From assembly GCA_035772735.1 (NCBI GenBank), contig JASDFA010000019.1, forward strand, positions 35,053,001-35,117,000: 64,000 nucleotides of DNA, given 5' to 3'. Shown piece by piece: positions 35,761 to 45,912 of this stretch. Made by a program: the position numbers and the translations under genes. The stretch's first letter is position 1, and every line of letters starts with the position of its first letter. Below the pieces are notes generated by a model. The model saw only the letters and a list, made by a program, of their open reading frames with translations, ran no database searches and was not told the DNA's origin. Origin of the DNA: Datura wrightii. Taxonomy: Eukaryota > Streptophyta > Magnoliopsida > Solanales > Solanaceae.

Positions 35761-37182
35761 TTGGGTCCATTTTAAATTGCCAAATATTTTCACCCAACTA
35801 TTAATAATTGTCTGTATTTGTAGTAGTTAGCAAATAAACTCCAAGGATTTTTTTTATACACAGTTCTTTCCTAAGTGAGCGATTTCCTTTTCTTTTCTTT
35901 TATTATCGAACAAGGTGGCAGTTTTCAATGATAGATTTAAAGGCAACTTTCTTAAGGGAAAATGCCGAGTTTAGAGTCTTTTTGTGTTGGTTGTTGCACT
36001 TTCTTTTGAGAGGCACCACCGAAAAATTTTAATGGCATTGAAAATGGATTTTGAGGAAAAAGGGGGCACTTGAATTTAAAAACTGAGTACTCTTTTTTCT
36101 TGAGTTGCACATTCCTTATTTGGCTTTTTTATTCACATGCTATCTTATCAAAAGTCATATTCTTAATGTGGTAGCAAAAATGGAACTCCTTGGAATGTTA
36201 TGCCTTGTGTGGTGAAGCTTTTAGCTTAAATTTCATGCATGAATGGTTGTCTAGAAGTTGTCTTAAGTGTGATTCAAGGTGAAATCCTAGATGTAACTAC
36301 ACTTAGCACATGATTTAAGGCTTTGTTTTTATAGTAATTTCACCCATATGACCTCCTTGAATGTTCATCCTTGCTAGCTGATGTTGAGTCTTTAACCCTT
36401 TTCTTTGAGAACCTTATTACAAGCCTATAACCATTTTGAAATCTCTCTTTTGGCACCCATCCTCCCTAGTATTAATTGTGAAAAGAAGTGAAAAATTGGG
36501 GCTTGATGCCCAAAATTTTAGGAATGATATGGGTGAAATGAGGCAAAAGTATAAGTTTGGGGGTTTGTAAAAGGAAATGGGAAAAGTACGTGAGCTCCAA
36601 TGAGAGGTAGCACCAAAGTGTGAGGAAATGAATTAATTAAAAGAAAAAGAATGGTTGAAAAGTGCTACCTCTTTCTTAGATAAGGCTAAAAGTGAAAACC
36701 AAGAAGATCAAAGGGTGGCTCTTGAGAATTTTTTTTAAAGATGTTGATCTAGGAGTTACAAGGTGGGGTGATCCCAAATAGTAAGAAGGGGAATTGGAAA
36801 AATGAACAACAAGGAATTAGTGAGATAACCACTATAGCTCATTAGTTATCCTACATTTACTCCTAGCCTTCATTATGACCCCCAAGTCCTAATTGATTTT
36901 GAGTGCAACAACTCTACATTAGTGGCGAGTTACATGAAGGGAAAGCCTATGGGTCAACTTATATGCATGAGAATTTTATTATGAGAGTGAGTGTATTTGC
37001 TCTATTATATAATCTCTTTGCATACGAATTGCTTGAAAATTGAATGGGATTCTCTCTTGATGTGAGTATAATTACTTCCTTGGGGAACATGATTAAATGT
37101 GTTCAAAGTAAAAGATATTATTGAGACAAGTGTGCAGTGAACTTTTAAAGCAATGTTGGAATGTGAACTTTTAATGACTTAA
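35761..37182 (+). other. 3' untranslated region of an Athila element (K, left part)
   Basis: No gene. It holds 'TTTCTTAAGGGAAAATG' (about 35949-35965), an AT-rich stretch, the phrases 'GTTATCCTACATTTACTCC' and 'CATTATGACCCCCAAGTCC' near 36845-36890 and 'GAGAGTGAGTG' near 36980, which match the order of blocks in the D and J UTRs. The left edge is the 5' LTR of L; the right edge is the LTR of Tekay element F. It probably continues at 49141. Confidence 0.55.
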
Positions 37183-39347
37183 TGTAATACCTCAAAAGCC
37201 CTAAGATCAGACCAGGAGTTGAAATGGAATAAATAGGATTTTCTGCACCAGGTCACAAGCTGAGTCGTCTAGTGACCCGTCAGGATGACCAGGAGTCATT
37301 AAGTCAGTCATGATGAGGAGTTTGACTTAGTTGAAAATTTTCAAGTTGGGATGACAACAAGTCGTGGTTAACCAAATTATTCGATAGGTCACCCGTTGTC
37401 AATGAAGGTCTAAGAGATAAGAGAAGCTAGCTGTGTTGGCAACGGGTCATCACCACAACTCATTGGGTGCACCACGAGTCGTGGTGTCCCCCGTGGTGAT
37501 CCCAGGTGATTTCTTTGCACTGCAGAGGATGGGAGGTGACCATGAGTTGTGGTCACTAGTAACGGGTCATTAAGTGCCTTTTTGTGACAATCTAGATGAA
37601 GCTTCTAGTGAAGCCAATGACTTAAGACCACGAGTCATAGCCTTTGATGATGACTTGTCCAGTCCCTTGTTGGGACTGGCAGTCTATTTTCTGCTGCGAG
37701 TTTAGTAAGGTCTTTTCCTTTATTCCTGTGCTTCTAAAGCCTAAACTACATTGTTTTAAGCCTAGAATATAGGGTATTAAGATGGTTTAAGTCATTCTAG
37801 CTTATTCAGAACTCATGCATGAAAGTTTGAGGGTTTAGAGAGTGATCAAGCATAATTCATCAAGGTTCTTCCTCAATTCTTCTTGAATTTCCTTTGGGTG
37901 ATCAAGGAATAGAGTAGAATAAACTTTCGTAGGTATGTGAGGCTATGAATGAGAGTTCCTTTTGCTCTCATGCCCTAAACGTTTCTCAATTGCCATGAAT
38001 TTCAATTCTAAAAGTCAGGTTTCATGATCCATGAGGTTTATGCCAATTCTTTTGATTTGATATGATCTATCGATGGGTCAATCTCCTTCATGTATCATAT
38101 CATATTTTATGATCTATGGGCAGATATTATGACTATTTTGAATATAAATTGATAGATTTGAGTTTAAATCCAATCATGCCCGATTATGCATGTTTTTATG
38201 AAATGTTAAGTCATAATTTCATTATGATCTTGATCTAAATAAGCCCAATTATGATCTATGTTTTATGATATGATTTCTTTCAAGTACTTATCATGTATTT
38301 ATGAGATATCCAAGTATATATATGTTTTGCAAGTATGCTTGAATTTCATGATTTACGAATTTATGATTATGGTCGACGCACGGATCTTAGTTCATGGCTA
38401 GTTCACGTATTTCAAGCATGCTTATGATTATGATGACTTAACTAGCTCATGAATCTCATGTATGTTTCTCTATTATCCTATGAGCACTATATATGTTTTG
38501 GGAGTAGTATTTGACACGGAGTATACCCAGGGTCCAAGCATACCTCGAGTCTCAAAACTACGCGCCAACGTAGCCATGATGGGACCTCCTTTGCGACTGT
38601 CTTTTTAGCCTAAATGGGCCTTTCATGAGTGATATCATGCTTATTTTCTTGTTTATACCCTTGAAAAGGTAGGAACACCCTCCCGCCTAGAGGTTTACAG
38701 GTCGGGCTCCTTGTGTGCTCATATGGGGTATGTCAGTTATAAGAATCTCCCATTGTTCCTCATGATTTATACATGGTTATGATCATATACTTTGGCACGA
38801 TTCATGTTTAATAAATCTTTTCTCTTATGATTATGATTATTATTGATTTACTAATGTGTTCAAAACCTTGAGACCCTTTATTTTTACATTATGATATTTA
38901 TGTTATGATCATTTTTTCCTACTTTTATGAAATCAACTCTAAGTTGTATCTTTTATGATATAGGCTCCGATGTTTAAACTCAGCCTCATTGCTAGCAAGC
39001 CTTCAAGAGTAGCATATCCAATCTCAGTTGGTGAGTACTTATCTCCCGAGGACCATTCCTTATAAGTTATCTTTACATTCTCTATTATAGGCTTAGAGAT
39101 TTAGTTGGGGTTTTATCCTATCAACTCATTAGAAGGAGAGGATTTTCAGACATAGATTGTATTTATCTTAAGATCGTGTTGTATGTTCTAATGTTATGCT
39201 ATATTCATACTTCCGCTATGTTTTTGATGTTGATCTTCTATTATTATTGATTGAGTTAGAAATTATGTTTATACTATGGGTTGACTTGGAGCCTCTCGGG
39301 GTTTCTTATCTAATGTCTCGATCCGGGCCTATGTTCGGGTCGTGAAA
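37183..39347 (+). mobile_element. Element F: 5' LTR (Tekay, about 2.17 kb)
   Basis: It starts TGTAATACCTCAAAAGCCC and ends GGGTCGTGAAA just before a primer site. The U3 (37255-37660) has words such as CACCACGA/TCGTGGTG (perfect palindrome, 37470-37486). The CTACG/CGTAG inverted repeat is at 38558-38573. The left flank is CTTAA (37178-37182). No 3' LTR is found: F is cut at about 42820. Confidence 0.85.
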
Positions 39348-39351
39348 AACT

Positions 39352-39363
39352 TGGAATCAAAGC
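39352..39363 (+). promoter_or_regulatory. Primer binding site, tRNA-Met type, element F (decayed)
   Basis: TGGAATCAAAGC has two changes from the ideal tRNA-Met complement and follows the LTR end by 4 bases. Confidence 0.8.
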
Positions 39364-39557
39364 ATTAGGTTTTGAAGTGTCCTAGGATGTTTGCAAGCCG
39401 CGTTAAGTAGAGTATTTTTAATAGGTGTGAAGGGCGCCACACTTATGAGGAAGAGGCTACGAGACGTTTAGGAAATGTTCCCTTCTTTCATGATCTATGT
39501 CGTGTGGTGAAATGTCTCTTTATCCTTCTAACTCGTGTTATTTGTGTTTGCAGAATC

Positions 39558-40735
39558 ATGCCTCCCTATACAGTTCACGAAAGGAGGAATGTAAACAGAA
39601 ACGGCCACAAGGGTGGCAATGGAGACGGGCACCAGTAGGCCCCACCAGTACATGCGGAGTATATACCCGAGCTGGTTGCCCACGCAGAGTTCAGGGCAGC
39701 CATCTAGATGTTAGCCCAGGCCCTAACCGCCCGGGTGTATCAGCAGGTGATGGTGCATGTCCCTCAAAATGGGAATGTAGCGATGGAGAGAGTTAGATAC
39801 TTTCTAAGGATGAACCCTCACGAGTTCCTTGGATCGAAAGTGGACGAGGATCCATACGAGTTCATTGAGGAGATTTTGAGGTTCACTTAAATTATGGGGT
39901 GACTGGGGAGGAGTGTGTCGATTTGGCCTCATATCAGTTGAAGGGAGTCACACACATTTGGTTCAAACAGTGGAAGGATAGAGGGCGGTTAGAGCAGGCC
40001 CTATCAGTTGGGATTAGTTTCATGCCGCTTTTCTAGATCGGTTCTTCCCTCGTGAGATGAGGGAGCTGAAAGTGGTCGAGTTTTTAAATCTAAAGCAAGG
40101 AAAGATGATGGTTCACGAGTATGCCTTGGATTTCACATGTCTGTCTAGGTATGCACCAGAATTGGTGGCAGATTAGAGGGCCTGTGTGACCAGGTTCGTA
40201 CACGGGATAACGGACTCCTTGGTCAGGGATTGCCGGACCGCGATGCTTCTCTAAGATATTGACTATTTCTCGGATATTCCTATATGCCCAGCAGATGGAA
40301 GCGGTACAAATGAGTGAGTTTTAGAGAGGGTCCAAGAAGGGCATAACGGATACTGTTGGTTTTACTAGTAGAGATCTGGTGGTGGTCACCGCCCTTAGTT
40401 TCAGCAAAGGTAATTAGCCCCAGCACCATCATCAGCTAGTGTCCCGTCCTGACCCACTTGTGATCAGAAGGGTAGAGCATCAGGCTCGAGAGGCCAAGGG
40501 AGCCTTTCGGGAGATCGCACTTTTCCAGCCTATGTGGTGTGTTGCAAGAACCACAAAGGGAGGTGTTTAGTAGGTTCAAGCACTTGTTTCGGGTGTGGCA
40601 AACCCGTACACAGGCTCTGAAATTTCCCTTCAGCTAGATCAAGTGATGGTGGAGCCCATACCCTAGCTTCTAGTTCAGCAGCTCTGGTGGCACGTTCCTT
40701 CTAGCAAGGTGCTTTTACTAGAACTTGTGGTAGAC
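39558..40735 (+). pseudogene. gag of element F (Tekay), broken
   Basis: The start ATG is at 39558 (MPPYTVHERRNVNRNG), a basic N-terminus like that of B. The capsid part is readable at 39708-39890 (FLRMNPHEFLGSKVDEDPYE) and then in a shifted frame (LASYQLKGVTHIWFKQWKD). The zinc knuckle is CFGCGKPVHRL near 40585-40620, with the last Cys replaced. Stops at 39637, 39707 and 39888 and several shifts inactivate it. Confidence 0.85.
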
Positions 40736-40769
40736 AATGCCAAAATGGATTCTATGCCCTAGCATCCTG

Positions 40770-42703
40770 CCAGGAGCAGGAGGTCTCCCTGGTGTAGTCA
40801 CTGGTATGTTACGAGTATTGCATCTTGATGTATATGCATTGTTAGATTCAGGGGATCCCTTGTCTTTTTTGACGTCCTATGTTGCTAGTAGTTTCAGAGT
40901 TAGTCCCAAAATATTATCAGAACCCTCTAAGTGTGTACTCTAGTTGGTGATTCAATTATAGCTAGACAGGTGTATAGAAATTAGCTGGTCATAGCCCCTG
41001 AGAAAGTCACCTCAATGGATTTTGTAGAGTTAGCCATGACCGATTTTGATGTTATCCTCAGCATGGATAGGTTGTTTTCATACTATGCCTCAGTCAATTG
41101 TAGAACCAAGGTAGTAGAGTTTAGATTTCTAGGTGAGCCAATCTTAGAGTGGAAGGGTAGTTGAGCTGTGCTTGTAGGTCGTTTCATTTCTTACCTTAAG
41201 GCCAAAATGATTTCTAAGGGTTGCCATACCATCTAGTTGGAGTTAAGAATGCTATGTCTGAGACCCCGACTATCCAGTCCGTTCCAATAGTATGTGAGTA
41301 TCCACAAGTGTTCCCAGATGATCTACCGGGAATTCCTCCCGAGTGGGAAATTGATTTTTGTATTGACCTTCTTTCCGATATGCAGCCTATATCTATTCCT
41401 CCTTACATAATAGACCTAGCTGAGTTAAAGGAGTTGATGGAACAGTTGAAAGACCTTTTAGATAAGGGATTGATTAGACCGAGCAAATTCCCATTAGGTG
41501 CACCAGTTCTCTTTGTCCGAAAGAAGTATGGTTCTCTTCGTATGTGTATTAATTATCGGCAATTGAATAAGGTCACCATCAAGAACAGTTATCCTCTCCC
41601 TAGGATTGATGATTGTTTGACCAGTTTCAGGGTGCTAAGTGCTTTTCGAAGATAGATCTTCAATCCGGATACCATCAACTCAGGGTTCGGGAGATTGACA
41701 TCCCGAGGACAGCCTTCAGGACTCGATATGGTCATTATGTGTTTATAGTTATGTCTTTTGGACTAACGAATGCTCTTGTAGCTTTTCTAAATTTGATGAA
41801 AAGTGTGTTTAAGCCATACTTGGATATGTTCGTGATTTTGTTCATAGATGACATCCTTATATACACTCGGAGCGAGGAGGAGCATGCCGCTCATTTAAGG
41901 GTGGTGCTATAGACTCTCAAGGATCGCCAATTATATGCTAAATTTAGCAAGTGTGAGTTTTGGTCGAACTCAATGAAATTTTTAGGCCATGTGGTGTCAA
42001 TTGAGGGTATAAGGGTGGACTCTCAAAAGATAGAAGCAGTGAGAAATTGGCCCAGACCGGTGAATCCTTTGAATATCAGGAGTTTCCTGGGCTTAGCTGG
42101 TTATTATCGGAGATTTTTTGAGGGGTTTTCATCTATTGCAGCGCCATTGACCAAATTGACCCAAAAGAAAGTAAAGCTCCAATGGTCGGAGGTGTGTGAG
42201 AGGAGCTTCTAGGAGTTGAAGGCTCGATTCACCTCAACACCAATGTTAACCCTACCTAAGGGTATCGATGGGGTTATGGTATTCTGTGATTCTTTGAGGA
42301 TCAACCTTGGTTGTGTGTTGATGCACCATGGTAAAGTGGTAGCATACGCTTCTAAGCAGCTGAAGGTTCATGAAAGGAATTACCCGACCCATGATCTTCA
42401 ATGGGCGGCGGTGGTATTTGCCTTGAAGATTTGGAGACACTATTTGTATGGGGTCCATGTTGACGTGTTTATGGAACAGCAAAAGCCTACCAAATGTGTT
42501 TAACAAAAAGGATCTAAATCTGCGCCAAAGGAGGTGGTTGTAGCTACTCAAGGATTATGATATGAGTGTCCTTTACCATCCGGGCAAGGCTAATGTAGTA
42601 GCAGATGCTCTTAGTAGGCTCTTTATGGAGAGTGTCCCATGTAGGCGAGGGGAGGAAGGAGCTGGTGAAGGATATGCATTAGGTTGCACGGTTAGGAGTT
42701 CAT
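40770..42703 (+). pseudogene. pol of element F: protease, reverse transcriptase, RNase H (Tekay)
   Basis: The protease reads LLDSGDPLSFL near 40840-40872 (D-S-G kept, the next Ala changed to Asp). The reverse transcriptase is nearly whole over 41221-42212 with one shift near 41620: RKKYGSLRMCINYRQLN, FSKIDLQSGYHQL with the first Asp, and FIDDILIY (41841-41864) with the catalytic pair. RNase H follows (FCDSLRINLGCVLMHHGKVV, then YPTHDLQWAAVVFALKIW), then the HPGKANVVADALSRL tail near 42575-42620. It is the best-preserved Tekay catalytic region in the window, yet has several stops. Confidence 0.88.
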
Positions 42704-43324
42704 TTGGTTGACTTGGCGGTTGGTGGAGTTATTATTCTGAATGGATCAGAATCATCCTTGGTGACTGATTTGAAAGCTAGAAAAGACGAGGATCTTATTT
42801 TGGTAAAGTTGAAGGAAACCATTCACACATTCAGGTGCCAGTTAGTGGACCGTTCTTTAGCCAAACCCGATGGCATTGTGGAGGATGTGTTGGTGCAAGT
42901 GGGCTCCCTTATCTTCCCAGTAGATTTTATTGTTCTAGATTTTGAGCCGGATGCGGAAGTCCCATTTACTTTAGGAAGTCCTTTCTTGGGAACCAGGAGA
43001 GCTTTGATTGATGCAGCTGCAGGGCAGTTAACCATGCGGGCGCATGACAAAGTGGAGGTATTTGATGTATATAAGGCAATGAAGCTTCCGACCATATATG
43101 AGGAGCTTTCAGCAATCAATGTGCTAAATCAAGCAGAAATTCTTCCGATTGTTGAATCTCAAGATCCATTGGGAAGAGCATTGATGAGCTCCAGTCATTT
43201 CAGAGATAGAGAGACTTATGAGAGGGTGCAAATGTTGTTTCAGCCGTTAATGAGGTTCCTAATACCATTACTGAAACCATCGATTAAGGAAGCACCAAAA
43301 CTGGAGTTGTGGCAAGAAGATTGA
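42704..43324 (+). pseudogene. In-frame chimera: Tekay RNase H/integrase linker joined to Athila protease (F/J junction)
   Basis: A 206-codon frame without a stop. Residues 1-37 are the Tekay linker of F (ESSLVTDLKARKDEDLILVK); from about residue 39 (nt 42820) it is the downstream half of the Athila protease (LAKPDGIVEDVLVQVGSLIF, TRRALIDAAAGQLTMRAHDK) and the following linker of J. The active-site Asp of the protease is not included. It is a deletion or template-switch product; there is no sign that it is expressed. The Athila side begins at nearly the same codon as the duplicated segment in element C. Confidence 0.8.
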
Positions 43325-43412
43325 AGTGCCACGTTCTTGGTTAATGGGCAATGTTGTAAGCATTACTGGGGTGAGGACGTTATTTGAGAGAAGACGTCCA
43401 TCACTCTAGAGG
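43325..43412 (+). pseudogene. Integrase C-terminal stub of element J (Athila)
   Basis: Phrases 'ATFLVNGQ' and 'KHYWGEDV' are the usual last residues of Athila integrases. It directly follows the protease-linker fragment, so reverse transcriptase, RNase H and most of the integrase were deleted. It shows where pol ends, which places the next motif just after the pol stop. Confidence 0.7.
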
Positions 43413-43431
43413 ATGATTGAGTGTCAGTGAT

Positions 43432-43478
43432 GTCGAGCCGCGACGGTAAACCAGGCACTGCACGGGAGGAAACCCGTG
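43432..43478 (+). ncRNA. Twin-hairpin motif, copy in element J
   Basis: Arms GTCG/CGAC with loop AGCCG (43432-43444), linker GGTAAACCAGGCACTG, then arms CACGGG/CCCGTG with loop AGGAAA (43461-43478). It lies within about 20 bases of the pol end. The L and M copies keep most pairs with different bases. Confidence 0.68.
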
Positions 43479-43499
43479 AAATTGTCGTAATAGATGAAT

Positions 43500-44059
43500 A
43501 GAATAGTGAATTAAAAGGAAAAAAAAGAGAAAAAGAAAAAATAAATAAATACGAAAAAAATTATTTTGTTTAAGTTGAAACCTATGAATTCTAACCAATT
43601 TCTTGTTGTGAGATGATTTTCAGGTGGAACGGAGGGAAAAAATGCAAAGAATCGCAAAGTAGAAAAATTGAGGTGAGAAAAATAAATAAGTGGCATTACA
43701 GTGAGCCTATGCGTTAGCTCCGTGTCACAGAGGAGGGCCTCCGTGTTACCCTCTGTGACACGTTGAAGCCAATTCCGGAATTTTTACATATTCCAGAAGG
43801 CTGGCGCGATGGCTCCGTGTCACGGAGGGGGTGCTTCGCGTTACCCTCCGTGACACGTTGAGGTGTAATTCGCGTCGGGTCACACCGGGTCACCGGGTAA
43901 CCCGCATGAAAAATACCCTTTTAACCCCAAAATCCCCTCATTTTTTCCCCATTTTCTACTCCCTACGCGACCAACTCCCCAAATTCCCTCCTCCCCCAAC
44001 GTGACACGGACCTAGGCACAAGTTTTCTTCAACTTTTCTTCGATTTCATCGGATTAAAG
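43500..44059 (+). promoter_or_regulatory. Leader region of ORF3 in element J
   Basis: There is no ORF worth noting. An A-rich part (43500-43700) is followed by two copies, about 95 bases apart, of a GC-rich unit (43716-43767 and 43811-43863) with the palindrome CTCCGTG-T-CACGGAG (43813-43827) and CCTCCGTGACAC (43845-43856). These words also mark the U3 of the same LTR family. A C-rich stretch (43915-44010) leads to a predicted 5' splice site at 44060. It may hold an internal promoter for ORF3. Confidence 0.5.
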
Positions 44060-44698
44060 GTATGTTCTTGAACTTAACCTCAATTGTTGCTTAAAATTTC
44101 AATTTTTGAGCATGTGAGGTGAGTATACCTTGCCCTAAGTGTAAATTAAGTTTGAATTCAGTTAAATTATGCTTGATTCATGTTCATAGTTTTGTTGTGA
44201 GTATATGAACTCGATGAATTGATGTTTGATTGAATTTGTGTGAAATTGGTAGCTAGGGTTAGATTTTGAATTTGAAGAAACTACATTTGGTTGAAAATGT
44301 TAAAATAATTGGGTGGTGCATGTTGGTTGATGTGAATGATGTTGTGAATATAGAGGAATATGCTAATTAGACAAGGGAATTGTAGGAAAAATGAAATGGG
44401 TGAATTGTATAGGTTGTTGAGAACAAAAATTTTGGCTAAGTGCTATGTGATGTAAGGGAATCGATGATGATATTGTTAGTCATTGTACGAATTCTAAGTA
44501 GTACATAGTAATAATTCCATCGACTTATCTGAATGCACTAACCAATTTGATTGATAAGAATTGGGAAAGCATGATTGTCTTGCCGAATTGTTTTAATTAT
44601 GGCTAAAGACTATGTGTGGGGTGGAATAACTCAACCCAACCTTAGTTGAGGCTATGTTTCACTTGAATAACATTGGGATTGTCTATTCGATGGTACAG
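44060..44698 (+). other. Predicted intron before ORF3 of element J
   Basis: AAAG|GTATGT at 44060 and TGGTACAG|GA ending at 44698 are good plant splice sites, 639 bases apart. The stretch between is T-rich and AT-rich like a plant intron, and the ORF3 ATG lies 5 bases after the 3' site. Inference from signals only. Confidence 0.5.
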
Positions 44699-44703
44699 GA
44701 ACA

Positions 44704-45912
44704 ATGTCAGGCAGGCAAGACAAGGGAAAGGGCGCATCTACATTAGGCGCCGACAGAAAAAGTATTTGATTGGGAACAACAGTTCCAGCAGCACCAACGG
44801 TTCCGCGAGGCCAACGCCGACAATACAGAACCCGATGGGTGACGGATGAAGGGAAGAAATGGTATGCAAAACACGAAGAGACCAAATACTTCCCAGAGGA
44901 GCACATTGCATGGGAGCCGCTGGCACAGGAATTCCCCAGAATCGTACACCGGATTGAAAATGCCGGGCTGAACTTCATCCTCGAAGAGCCCAAGGAATAC
45001 AATCTCCATCTGATTCGGGTGTTCTATGCCAATTGGAACTCGACCCTCCGCAGTCACACCATCAAAATAAGAGGGCAGGTTGCCACCTTTAAGCCCCATC
45101 ACCTAAATGTTATATTGGGGCGGGGAACACAGACACCCATGTACTCCGGCAGCTGAACATAACTCCACCTTAAAGGCACTCTGTGTGGAGCCCATTGAAC
45201 AACACGGTGGAGCAGGCACAAAGAGAGGGGATACCATCAGATACTGCCTTACTCTCAAATGAACAAGGAAGCCAGGATTTAGCTTAAGATCGTGTGTTCC
45301 TGCCTGATCCTGGGGGTGCATATGACTGATGTCATCCGATATTGAGTGTGCTTGGTATATGCCCTGATGAAAGGGCTTGAGATAAATGTTGGAGCGGTGA
45401 TCATCTCCGCCATGAAGAGAGCCCGACTCCATCAAGGGCAGAGGTACGGGTTCGGTGGTTTTCTTACCACATTCCTGAGGGGCCACGACATCGAGGAGTA
45501 GGCCCTCGACTACATTCCAAAGATTGATAGGCGTGCCCTGGATGTCACAAAAACCAAGGCACCCAACACTACTCACAGGCCTGTTCTCACACTAGCCGAG
45601 CGACATGCTCGGGATGATCAATATATGTCCTGCATGTACGGGATGCAGATACTGTAGTTGCGCATAGGCAGGAGGCCAGCAACAGAAGATGAGCTATGGC
45701 AGCTCGAGCTAGATTACCCCTTTGGCGAGAATGCCCGGGCTCTATGCCGAGTGTGGCCAGCTTTTGTGGAGCCTGTAGATGATTATGTCCCCACTGATGA
45801 GGAGACCCACCGTGAGGACTTAGATGTTGAGTCTGATGAGGACAACTTGGGCGATTCAGATATGGAAGGCGAGGCATCGACACCTGATGAAGAAGTGGAA
45901 TACTTTGATTGA
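44704..45912 (+). pseudogene. ORF3 of element J (plant transposon protein type), 402 codons with 8 stops and no shift
   Basis: Starting at the ATG at 44704 (MSGRQDKGKGASTLG) one frame runs to the stop at 45910. Recognisable parts: basic N-terminus; YAKHEETKYFPEEHIAWEPL; FPRIVHRIENAGLNFILEEP; FYANWNSTLRSHTIKIRGQV; YALMKGLEINVGAVIISAMK; RYGFGGFLTTFLRGHDIEE; an acidic tail (DEDNLGDSDMEGEASTPDEE). In-frame stops are at 44767, 45154, 45160, 45196, 45280, 45343, 45499 and 45655; some fit C-to-T or G-to-A decay. There are no indels over 1.2 kb, which is unusual in this window. It resembles the Athila third ORF seen in Solanaceae; the function is unknown, and the env-like label sometimes used is not supported here by any obvious membrane segment. 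Confidence 0.72.

Noticed and set aside
44652..45102. Minus-strand open frames over ORF3 of J
   Set aside because: The plus strand encodes a recognisable protein with conserved stretches; the minus-strand frames have none.
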